From: Thiorhodococcus drewsii AZ1
GTDB taxonomy: Bacteria; Pseudomonadota; Gammaproteobacteria; Chromatiales; Chromatiaceae
Length of the DNA: 38,773 bases
Direction: 5' to 3'
Assembly: GCF_000224065.1 (NCBI RefSeq)
Contig: NZ_AFWT01000045.1
Span: forward strand, 1-38,773
A program made the translations under genes and the position numbers. Below, in pieces: positions 32,289 through 38,773 of this stretch (position 1 is the stretch's first letter; every line of letters begins with the position of its first letter). Below the pieces are notes generated by a model, which worked only from the letters and a program-made list of their open reading frames with translations, did not search any database and had not been told where the DNA came from.

Positions 32289-32405
32289 GCGCAGGCGAGG
32301 GCATGGATCCGACCGCCAAATCGTCACCCTGCTGGCGATGCGCGACGAAGGACTCATCGGCGGCGCCGCCATCTGCGTGTTCCCGGTGTCGTCGCACCTC
32401 GCGAT

Positions 32406-32984
32406 TCAGCCGATCCGCACGCCGTGGGTGGCAGCCAGTGCCTGAAGACCACCCTCGAAGCCCTGGCCGACGGCCTTGAACTTCCATTCCGCTCCGTGGC
32501 GGTAGATTTCCCCGAACACCATGGCCGTCTCGATCGAATAGTCCTCGGACAGATCGAATCGCGCCAGTTCGCTGTCGCTCTCGGCATTGAGCACCCGCAT
32601 GAAGGCATTGCGGACCATGCCGAAATTCTGCCGACGGCTCTCGGCTTCGTGGATGGTCACGGCGAAGACGATGCGCTGCACGCTGGGGTCAACGCCCGCG
32701 AGATCGATCGACACGCTCTCGTCGTCACCGCTTCCGGCGCCCGTGAGGTTGTCTCCGGAGTGGACCACGGCCCCGTCGGGCGAGGTCTTTTGGTTGTAGA
32801 AGACGAAGTGCGCATCCGAGAGCACCTGGCCGCTGTCGCCGACCAGGAAGACGCTGGTGTCGAGATCGAAGGCCGCGCCGTCGGTGGTGCGGGCGTCCCA
32901 TCCCAGACCGACGCGCGCCTGGCTCAGGCCCGGATCCGTCTTGGTGAGACTCACGTTACCGCCTTTCTGCAAACTGATCGCCAT
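32406..32984 (-). CDS. TerD-family (tellurium resistance-like) protein
   Basis: 192 residues from ATG 32984 with GAGGAGA about 9 nt upstream; the frame extends to 33113 but that part lacks domain similarity. Full-length TerD/TerE/CABP pattern: [71 protein letters not shown] (acidic calcium-binding loops), [27 protein letters not shown]-type segment and [20 protein letters not shown]. The proteins bind calcium and are linked to stress, tellurite and phage responses. No other ter gene is in the window. It diverges from the NhaR-like gene. Confidence 0.92.
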   Translation of the reverse strand: MAISLQKGGNVSLTKTDPGLSQARVGLGWDARTTDGAAFDLDTSVFLVGDSGQVLSDAHFVFYNQKTSPDGAVVHSGDNLTGAGSGDDESVSIDLAGVDPSVQRIVFAVTIHEAESRRQNFGMVRNAFMRVLNAESDSELARFDLSEDYSIETAMVFGEIYRHGAEWKFKAVGQGFEGGLQALAATHGVRIG

Positions 32985-33081
32985 GTCGGCTGTTCTCCTC
33001 GGATGATGATGACTGGCTCCAGGCCGAAGCGCTGGGCTTGGTGCCCTGGAGCAGGGACGGGGAGGAGTGTAGCGGCGCGCG

Positions 33082-33131
33082 TTCGACAATATAATTCGAA
33101 TGTTTTTGATCATCTGTTCGAGATTCTCGAA
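33082..33131. promoter_or_regulatory. Two TTCGA...TCGAA sites in the terD/nhaR divergent gap
   Basis: TTCGA-9 nt-TCGAA at 33082-33100 and the perfect palindrome TTCGAG-ATT-CTCGAA at 33117-33131 both contain the LysR-type T-N11-A signature. The second ends 11 bp before the regulator start. A TATAAT box lies inside the first (33090-33095). They fit autoregulatory LysR sites. Confidence 0.65.
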
Positions 33132-33142
33132 GCGAGCGCGCC

Positions 33143-34048
33143 ATGCGGGGCAGCAACTATAACCATCTCTACTATTTCTGGACGGTCGCTCGGGAAGGCG
33201 GCGTGGCGCGGGCCGCCGAGGTGCTGCATCTCACGCCGCAAACCATCAGCAGCCAGCTGAAGATCCTCGAGGAGAGTCTCGGCGTGCCGCTCTTCGAGCG
33301 CTCCGGGCGCAAGCTGGTGCTGACCGACACCGGACGCCTGGCCCTGAGCTTCGCCGAGGAGATCTTTCGACTCGGTACCGAGATGACCGAGGCCCTGAAG
33401 GGACGTACGAGCGGGCGTCCGCGGCAGCTCTCGGTGGGGGTGGTCGACGTGGTACCGAAGCTGGTGGCCTACCGGCTCCTGGAGCCGGCGCTGCATCTGG
33501 ACGAGCCGGTGCGCATCCTCTGCCGCGAGGGCAAGCTGGAATCCCTGCTGGCCGATCTCGCGCTGCACAAGCTCGACATGGTGTTGGCGGACACGCCGCT
33601 CGCGGGCGAGGTCAGCCTGCGCGCCTTCAACCATCCGCTCGGGGAATGCGGCATCACCTTCTTCGCCGCCCAGCCGCTCGCCGAGCGCTACAGGCCCGGT
33701 TTCCCGAGTTCACTGCACGAGGCCCCCATGCTGATCCCCGCCGAGGGTACCGCCGTGCGCGGCGCCCTCATGCACTGGCTCGACCGGCTGGGCCTGCATC
33801 CCCGGATCGTCGGGGAATTCGAGGACCAGGCCCTGATGCAGGCCTTCGGGCAGTCCGGGGTCGGGATCTTCATGGCACCGAGCGTGATCGCGGCGGAGGT
33901 CGCCCGGCAGCACCGCGTGGAGGCGATCGGCGCCACCGACGAGGTCCGCGAGCGCTATTACGCCATCTCCACCGAACGGCGCCTGCGCCATCCCGGGGTG
34001 GTGGCGGTGAGCGAAGCGGCCCGGTCGGAACTCTTCGTGGGCGCCTGA
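33143..34048 (+). CDS. NhaR-like LysR-type regulator
   Basis: 301 residues from ATG 33143. The N-terminus ([40 protein letters not shown]) matches NhaR, whose typical opening is NYNHLYYFW. The LysR helix-turn-helix (residues 20-45) and substrate-binding domain ([79 protein letters not shown]) are complete. E. coli NhaR responds to sodium and activates nhaA and pgaABCD. No antiporter is adjacent here; the likely targets are itself and the divergent terD-family gene. Shine-Dalgarno is poor, partly covered by the palindrome. Confidence 0.85.
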   Translation: MRGSNYNHLYYFWTVAREGGVARAAEVLHLTPQTISSQLKILEESLGVPLFERSGRKLVLTDTGRLALSFAEEIFRLGTEMTEALKGRTSGRPRQLSVGVVDVVPKLVAYRLLEPALHLDEPVRILCREGKLESLLADLALHKLDMVLADTPLAGEVSLRAFNHPLGECGITFFAAQPLAERYRPGFPSSLHEAPMLIPAEGTAVRGALMHWLDRLGLHPRIVGEFEDQALMQAFGQSGVGIFMAPSVIAAEVARQHRVEAIGATDEVRERYYAISTERRLRHPGVVAVSEAARSELFVGA

Positions 34049-34389
34049 CGCCCGATGGGCGTGACGGCGCCGTCGTGTCTAGGAGGAGGGAGCCCGTTAG
34101 CGGGAACTCGCCGGATATGGTGACCTTCACCCGGTCACCCTTCGGGTCTTCGACCTTGTCGACGTGTGGACCTGCATGATCTCGGTGAAGCTATAGATGA
34201 GCGGATTTGTCTGCGACGGTTGTGCCCCATGACCGGTTGCTCAACCTGATCGGCTGTCTGGAAGGACACGGCCAGTTCCTGTCACTCGCCCAAATGACTC
34301 CAGCGGCTGGTTTGCGCGGGTGTGCGGGCATGGGCGAGCGCGATTGTCTATGAGTGGGCATTGCCTCAACCTCCTGGCACGCCTGGCGC
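34049..34389. other. Gap without recognisable gene
   Basis: About 340 bp between the LysR gene and the convergent GGDEF/EAL gene. Minus-strand codons near 34110-34190 (HVDKVEDPKGDRVKVTISGEF) look like a scrap of a coding sequence, but no start, length or family supports a gene. Confidence 0.5.
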
Positions 34390-37300
34390 TTAGCGCCGTG
34401 GCCGCTTAGGCGTGTGCCACCCTGCCGGAGCGATCACCTGTTTCACCGATGTGTCGTGCGTGGTGATCCAGTTTTCGATAGCCACGGGGCGCCCGAAGAG
34501 ATAGCCTTGGAAGGCATCGCAACCGTGCGCGAGGAGGAAGGCCTGCTGCTCGGGGGTCTCCACCCCCTCTGCGATGACCATCAGTCCCAGGGAGTGGCTC
34601 ATCGCCAGGATGGCCTGCACGATCGCCGCATCGTTGGGATCGGTGGAGATGTCCTGCACGAAGGACTTGTCGATCTTGAGCTGCTCGAGCGGGAGGCGCT
34701 TGAGATAGGACAGGGAGGAGTACCCAGTGCCGAAATCGTCCATCGAGAAGCTCACGCCCAGCGCACGCAGCGCCTGCATACGCTCAATGACGATCTCGGT
34801 CTGCTCCAGCACGATGCTCTCGGTGAGCTCGAGCTTCAGCCGGGTGGGATTGGCCCCGGAATTCGCCAGGATTGCCTGGACCTCGGCGACGAAATCCGGT
34901 TGATAGAATTGGCGGGCACTGACGTTGACGGCCAACTGCAGGTCACGCGTCTCCGGATCGCCGGCCCATGCCTTGAGCTGCGCACAGGCGGCCTCAAGGA
35001 CCCAGCGGCCGATCGGCAGGATCAAGCCCGTCTCCTCAGCCACCGGGATGAAGGCGCTCGGCGCGATCGATCCATGTTTCGGACGGTGCCACCGCAGCAG
35101 CGCCTCGGCGCCAATGCAATGCCCTGCACGATCGACCTGAGGCTGATAATACAGACTCAGCTCGCCTCCCTGTAGTGCCTGCCGCAGGGCTTTTTCCAGT
35201 GCCATGCGCTCGTCCACGGCAGCCTGCATCACGGGATCGAAGAAGCGCACGGTATCCCGCCCGTTACCCTTGGCCTGATAGAGCGCTAGATCGGCCTGCT
35301 TGAGCAGGGCCTCGACCGACGCGGCTTTACCTTGGAAGAGCGTGACGCCGATGCTGGCAGTGGCATAGTGCACCCCCTCCTCCTCAAGCAGGGGATAGGG
35401 CTCATTGAGGATTCTCCGCAGCTGCTCGGCGAGTGCCTCGGCGTGGCTCGCCGCGCTCGTGTTGCATCGGCCCAAGCCCTCGAGCAGTACGAGGTATTCG
35501 TCACCGCCTAGGCGGGAGACCGTATGATCCATGTGCAGCGCGCGCTTCAGGCGCTGGCCGACTTCTATGAGGAGGCGGTCGCCCACGGCGTGGCCCTGGG
35601 TATCGTTTAACGCCTTGAAATGATCGAGGTCGAGCATGAGCAGCGCGCCGAACTCATGGCTGCGCGCACTGGTCGACAGGGCACGGTCGAGACGATCGAG
35701 CAGCAGGCGCCGATTCGCCAATCCGGTCAAGGGATCGAAATAGGCCAGTTGGCGGATCTGCTCCTCTGCGGCCTTTTGCGCCGTGATGTTCCTGACGGTG
35801 ACGCGCCGCCCTTGATAGCGACCGTCCACGCCGAAGACGGGGCGGCAGCGATGCGTCACCCAGATGACCTGACCGGACTTCTGTACGAGGCGGAAATCGA
35901 GCTGATCCGGGTGCCGCTGAGCCGGGTCGGGCCTTAGTGTGCGGAGGTGGCGCTCCCACTCGCTGCGATCCTCCGGATGAACGATGGCATTGAGGAGCGC
36001 AGGGTTTTGCTCGAAGTCCGCGACGGCATATCCGGTCAGCTCGGTGGTCGAGGGAGTCATGTAGTGCACCTCGCCGTCGGACGACAGCCAGTATTCCCAA
36101 TCGAGCGTCCAGTCCACCATGGTATGGAACTTTCCCTCGCTCTCGCGCAGGGCCCGCTCGGTCCGCTTCTGGCTGGTGATGTCTTGCACCGAAAAGGTGA
36201 TCCCTTTGCTTAAGTCGTCGGCGTCCAGCGGCGCCCAGGAGAGGATCACATCGCGCAGATGCCCATCCTTGCGGCGCATCTGCGTCTCGGTACTGCCCCT
36301 TTTGTCGGTTCTCAGCTTCGCGTAGATTTCATCACCGCCCCGCTCATAGTCGGCATCCGAAGGGTAGAGCAGCCGGACTGACTGGCCGATCAGCTCCCCG
36401 CGCCGGTAGCCCATCATCCGTAGCAGGGTCTCGTTGACGTCCTGGAAGACCCGCTCCTTCAGCATCACGATGCCAACCGGCGCGGCGCTCAGGATGCTGT
36501 TGGCCCGGGCCTCGCTCTCGTGCAGCGCATCCGCCTTGAGACGCTCCTCGGTGATGTCCAGGCTGATCCCGATAACCATCTCGGGCTCGCCGCGGGCATC
36601 CCGCTTGGCGTACTTGATCACGGTCAGGTCGTGTATCTGTCCATCGGCGAAGGGCAGCCGCTCATGGCTCACGGAGGGGCCGTGGATTGCCAGTGCCTTG
36701 GCGTCCGAGCGCCGGCATTGCTCGACGAGCTCGGCCGGCAGCAGCTCGCGGTAGTGGGAAGCGGCCAGGAACTGGGCCTCCGAGATACCGAAGGCTTCAC
36801 AGATGGTGCGATTGGCGAACTCGGTCCGGCCGTTCGGGTGCATGAGCCAGATCCCGATCGGCGCATGATCGAGAACTAGACGCAGCTGCTCACGCTGGCG
36901 GATCAGGGCTTGCTCAGTCTGCTTGTACGCGCTGATGTCGCGCGAGAAGCCGACGATCCCCACGACCACTCCGTACGGGTCGATGATGGGGGACTTGACG
37001 GTTTCGAGCCAACAGGAGACGCCCTTGAGTACCACCTGGTCTTCAAAACGTTTCTGCGCGCGCGAGGCCATCACCAACTGATCCCGCATGTGACCGCGTG
37101 CTGCAAGACCGGCCGGAAAGAAGTCGTCGTTGGTCTTGCCGATCAATGCCTCGACGTGTGACGCTTCGACGAAGTCGGCGAATACCTGATTGACCCCCAG
37201 ATAGCGATGCTGCGTGTCCTTGAGCCACACGGCGAATGGGAAGTTGTCGAGTAGCGCCTGTAAGTGGCATCGATTGTCAACCTTGATGCGCTCGCCATTA

Positions 37301-37812
37301 AGACGCTCCAAGCGACACCCGCACCTCCGAGGACACTTGGGGAGACTCCGTTCAGGGACGGTCGCCTCGGCTGATCCTGCTGCTTGCGCTTCGGTGCTGT
37401 ACGAGCCCTCCTCGGCAACTGAGAGCTCAGTCTCCGATGGGAGGTCATGCCCCACCAACAGCGTACCAGTCGGCGTGCCATCAGCAGCGGTCATGATTCG
37501 CGCGCGCCAAGCGATGGCTCGTGTCTCGGCGAAGGGCACCGGGAGGCGGGCTTGCCAGCCGTACCCCATCGAGTGGCATGGAGGCAAGGTGTCGGAAAGG
37601 TCCATCACAACGCTGGGGTTGAGTCCCAGCGTGGCGCAGATCTTTGTCCACGCCTGTCCGAGCAATTCGCCTTCTTCGCCCTGCAGCACCCGCCGCGCAG
37701 CCGCATTGACACAGATGACGTGCCCGCTGATATCAATGGCGATGATGAAGTCCTCCACCGTCTCCAAGACAGCGCTCAAGAGCCCAGGATATTCGCGCTG
37801 AGTGACGTCCAT
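34390..37812 (-). CDS. Five-PAS diguanylate cyclase/phosphodiesterase (GGDEF-EAL)
   Basis: 1140 residues from ATG 37812; a TTG four codons earlier is possible. PAS domains lie at about 10-125, 185-300, 305-425, 430-550 and 560-680 by pattern (for example LLDNFPFAVWLKDTQHRYLGVNQ, LVLDHAPIGIWLMHPNGRTEF, ILSAAPVGIVMLKERVF). GGDEF domain at about 690-855 with the variant signature RLGGDEY near 767. EAL domain at about 870-1120 with GAEALLRW near 902, NVSARQFYQ, KLELTESIV, DDFGTGYSSLSYLK, KIDKSFV and AEGVETPEQ, so phosphodiesterase residues are present. There are no TM segments, so cytosolic sensing. It controls cyclic-di-GMP; signals are unknown. Confidence 0.93.
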   Translation of the reverse strand: MDVTQREYPGLLSAVLETVEDFIIAIDISGHVICVNAAARRVLQGEEGELLGQAWTKICATLGLNPSVVMDLSDTLPPCHSMGYGWQARLPVPFAETRAIAWRARIMTAADGTPTGTLLVGHDLPSETELSVAEEGSYSTEAQAAGSAEATVPERSLPKCPRRCGCRLERLNGERIKVDNRCHLQALLDNFPFAVWLKDTQHRYLGVNQVFADFVEASHVEALIGKTNDDFFPAGLAARGHMRDQLVMASRAQKRFEDQVVLKGVSCWLETVKSPIIDPYGVVVGIVGFSRDISAYKQTEQALIRQREQLRLVLDHAPIGIWLMHPNGRTEFANRTICEAFGISEAQFLAASHYRELLPAELVEQCRRSDAKALAIHGPSVSHERLPFADGQIHDLTVIKYAKRDARGEPEMVIGISLDITEERLKADALHESEARANSILSAAPVGIVMLKERVFQDVNETLLRMMGYRRGELIGQSVRLLYPSDADYERGGDEIYAKLRTDKRGSTETQMRRKDGHLRDVILSWAPLDADDLSKGITFSVQDITSQKRTERALRESEGKFHTMVDWTLDWEYWLSSDGEVHYMTPSTTELTGYAVADFEQNPALLNAIVHPEDRSEWERHLRTLRPDPAQRHPDQLDFRLVQKSGQVIWVTHRCRPVFGVDGRYQGRRVTVRNITAQKAAEEQIRQLAYFDPLTGLANRRLLLDRLDRALSTSARSHEFGALLMLDLDHFKALNDTQGHAVGDRLLIEVGQRLKRALHMDHTVSRLGGDEYLVLLEGLGRCNTSAASHAEALAEQLRRILNEPYPLLEEEGVHYATASIGVTLFQGKAASVEALLKQADLALYQAKGNGRDTVRFFDPVMQAAVDERMALEKALRQALQGGELSLYYQPQVDRAGHCIGAEALLRWHRPKHGSIAPSAFIPVAEETGLILPIGRWVLEAACAQLKAWAGDPETRDLQLAVNVSARQFYQPDFVAEVQAILANSGANPTRLKLELTESIVLEQTEIVIERMQALRALGVSFSMDDFGTGYSSLSYLKRLPLEQLKIDKSFVQDISTDPNDAAIVQAILAMSHSLGLMVIAEGVETPEQQAFLLAHGCDAFQGYLFGRPVAIENWITTHDTSVKQVIAPAGWHTPKRPRR

Positions 37813-37824
37813 GCATGTTCTCAA

Positions 37825-37996
37825 TAGGGGTAGAGTGTAGATTGGGGGCGATCGATTCGCCTTCCGATGGAAGATGCGCCGCCGATTTTAGATAAGGCAG
37901 TGAAGCATTCAGAGCAGGTTTCGCCAAGCGCCAAGCGACGGGGCCGCTGAAGATCACGTGACCGATCTTGTCCTTTAGAGTCTGTCTGGAAAAAAT
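37825..37996. other. Short gap before IS5-type relic
   Basis: Nothing recognisable. Upstream region of the GGDEF/EAL gene; it may hold its promoter, but no convincing boxes were seen. Confidence 0.4.
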
Positions 37997-38175
37997 TTAC
38001 ACACAATTTGCAAGCGTTTTCTTCAGCATGGCGATGCGGATCATGTTCTCGGCCGTGGCGGTGAGGATCTCCACATCCTTGCTCAGACGCCGAAACAGAC
38101 CCAGCTAGGCGAAGGTGCGCTCAACCACCCAACGCTTGGGCAGCACAGCCCAGTCGTCTTTGATTTCGATATCTA
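37997..38175 (-). pseudogene. 3' remnant of an IS5-family transposase
   Basis: On the minus strand about 58 codons read IKDDWAVLPKRWVVERTFA, stop, LGLFRRLSKDVEIL, TATAENMIRIAMLKKTLA, then TAA at 37999-37997. This is the C-terminal DDE segment of IS5-group transposases (RWVVERTFAW-LG-x-x-RRL-SKD). A TAG replaces the usual Trp codon (near 38108). The upstream part is replaced by the IS200-type left end at about 38173, so the relic was interrupted by that insertion. Confidence 0.85.
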
Positions 38176-38773
38176 GGGTTCAAACCCCCGCCTTTCAGGC
38201 GGGCAGATTTCATCTTCAGCCCTCTCGCTGCTACGGTTGATCCTGGCCCCTGGAGCAACGAGCGGAGAGAGGATGGATTATCGCTACGGTAGCCACACGG
38301 TTTTCCGGATTGAGTACCACTTTGTCTGGGTTACCAAGTATCGCTACAAAGTGCTGAGAGGGGACGTAGGGGAGAGGGTTCGCGAATTGGTGCGGCAGAC
38401 CTGCGAGTCGTTCGAGATCAGAATCCTCAAAGGGGTCGTGAGTGCGGACCATATCCACATACTCGTCTCCGCTCCGCCGGAGATGGCGCCGAGCGAGATC
38501 ATGCGCAGGATCAAGGGGCGAACGGCCAGCAAGCTCTTCGAGGAATTTCCGGCGCTGAAGAAGCGCTACTGGGGGCGGCACTTTTGGGCGCGTGGATACT
38601 TTTGTGCCACCGTTGGCGAGCTGAGCGAGGAGATGATAAAGCAGTACCTGGAGCATCATTTTGAGCCAGACCCAGCGGCTGAATTTCGAGTGGAGCCCTA
38701 GACGCGTCGTTCAGTCGACGCGTATCCGGACTTTCAGTCCGTTACTCAAACCCACCGGCTTTAGACGGTGTTG
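38173..38773 (+). mobile_element. IS200/IS605-family element (tnpA only)
   Basis: The left end carries a perfect hairpin cccgcct-ttc-aggcggg at 38187-38203. tnpA follows, then a right end with three hairpins: acgcgtcg/cgacgcgt (38702-38723), ggact-ttc-agtcc and ccaccgg...cggtg to 38769. Subterminal hairpins and no inverted repeats are typical of the family. There is no tnpB. The exact left tip and right tip are uncertain; the right tip is at or just past the window end. The target is the IS5-type relic. Confidence 0.8.
38273..38701 (+). CDS. tnpA: IS200/IS605 TnpA (Y1 HUH transposase)
   Basis: 142 residues from ATG 38273 with GGAGAG-type site upstream; a TTG 36 nt earlier would add 12 residues. 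The single-strand transposase motifs are His60-Ile-His62 (ADHIHILVSAPP) and the nucleophile Tyr125 (MIKQYLEHHF), with the family opening HTVFRIEYHFVWVTKYRY. Length is normal for TnpA (about 140-150). It cuts and joins single strands at the hairpin ends. The gene looks intact, so the element may be active. Confidence 0.94.
   Translation: MDYRYGSHTVFRIEYHFVWVTKYRYKVLRGDVGERVRELVRQTCESFEIRILKGVVSADHIHILVSAPPEMAPSEIMRRIKGRTASKLFEEFPALKKRYWGRHFWARGYFCATVGELSEEMIKQYLEHHFEPDPAAEFRVEP

Noticed and set aside
33090-33095. Standalone sigma70 promoter from TATAAT
   Set aside because: No -35 box is found at the right spacing on either strand. It is mentioned only as part of the operator region.
1576-38773. 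Composite transposon bounded by IS200-type ends
   Set aside because: IS200/IS605 elements do not move as composites in this way, the two copies differ by about 15 percent, and the left one is only a partial end.
1-38773. Integration attachment sites or an integrase
   Set aside because: No integrase or tRNA gene and no matching direct repeats at plausible borders were seen, so the ends of the element lie outside the window or are lost.

Overview
The window is high-GC gammaproteobacterial DNA. The transposase relics, the STAND/TPR proteins and the general protein flavour suggest a purple sulfur bacterium (Chromatiaceae-like), but that is an inference and not proven here. Most of it reads as part of a large conjugative element (ICE or plasmid) related in gene content to the SXT/R391 and IncA/C group. 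No rRNA, tRNA or CRISPR array was seen.

Left flank (1-7.7 kb): a defence-island-like scrap heap. It holds the end of a TPR gene, an IS481-type transposase relic, the detached right end of an IS200/IS605 element, a fragment of a NACHT ATPase, one intact large STAND ATPase (with an N-terminal HEPN-like RNHTAH motif and C-terminal TPRs), and a broken DUF1016 gene joined out of frame to a PD-(D/E)XK-like piece. A short diverged direct repeat brackets this broken pair.

Recombination/maintenance module (7.7-14.9 kb, plus strand): Bet/RecT annealase, YqaJ exonuclease, CobS/MoxR-type AAA+ ATPase, DUF3150 protein, CobT-like VWA protein and a RadC-type JAMM protein. Each gene has its own 80-140 nt leader. 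Five of the six leaders share a clear CCCC-N-GGGG / CCCC-N-GGGG hairpin core followed by a strong Shine-Dalgarno; the sixth (DUF3150) is a diverged relative. This is the most unusual regulatory feature in the window.

Transfer origin region (15-17.1 kb): TraL/StbB-like ParA ATPase and TraK-like DNA-binding protein on the minus strand diverge from a MobI-like gene on the plus strand. The roughly 420 bp between them holds a helically phased array of GTCC/GACC-type boxes at about 10-bp spacing and a triple inverted repeat, and is the best candidate for oriT/centromere.

Cargo (17.1-24.2 kb): TonB-dependent receptor, membrane hybrid histidine kinase, periplasmic binding protein, Hpt-like protein and NarL-type response regulator form a tight minus-strand operon with all the parts of a phosphorelay. 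It diverges from a membrane-anchored phytochelatin-synthase-like enzyme across a twin palindrome. The set looks like a metal or thiol-related sensing and response cassette.

Transfer operon (24.3-32.3 kb, plus strand): AcaB-like DUF1845 protein, a DUF2857 protein that looks like FlhD and FlhC joined in one chain, TraF, TraH, TraG (with a lambda-R-like GH104 lytic domain at its C-terminus) and a small membrane protein in the position of an entry-exclusion gene.

Right flank (32.4-38.8 kb): TerD-family protein divergent from an NhaR-like LysR regulator with palindromic sites between them, a five-PAS GGDEF/EAL protein, and an IS200/IS605 element inserted in an IS5-type relic. The window ends inside or at the right end of that element.
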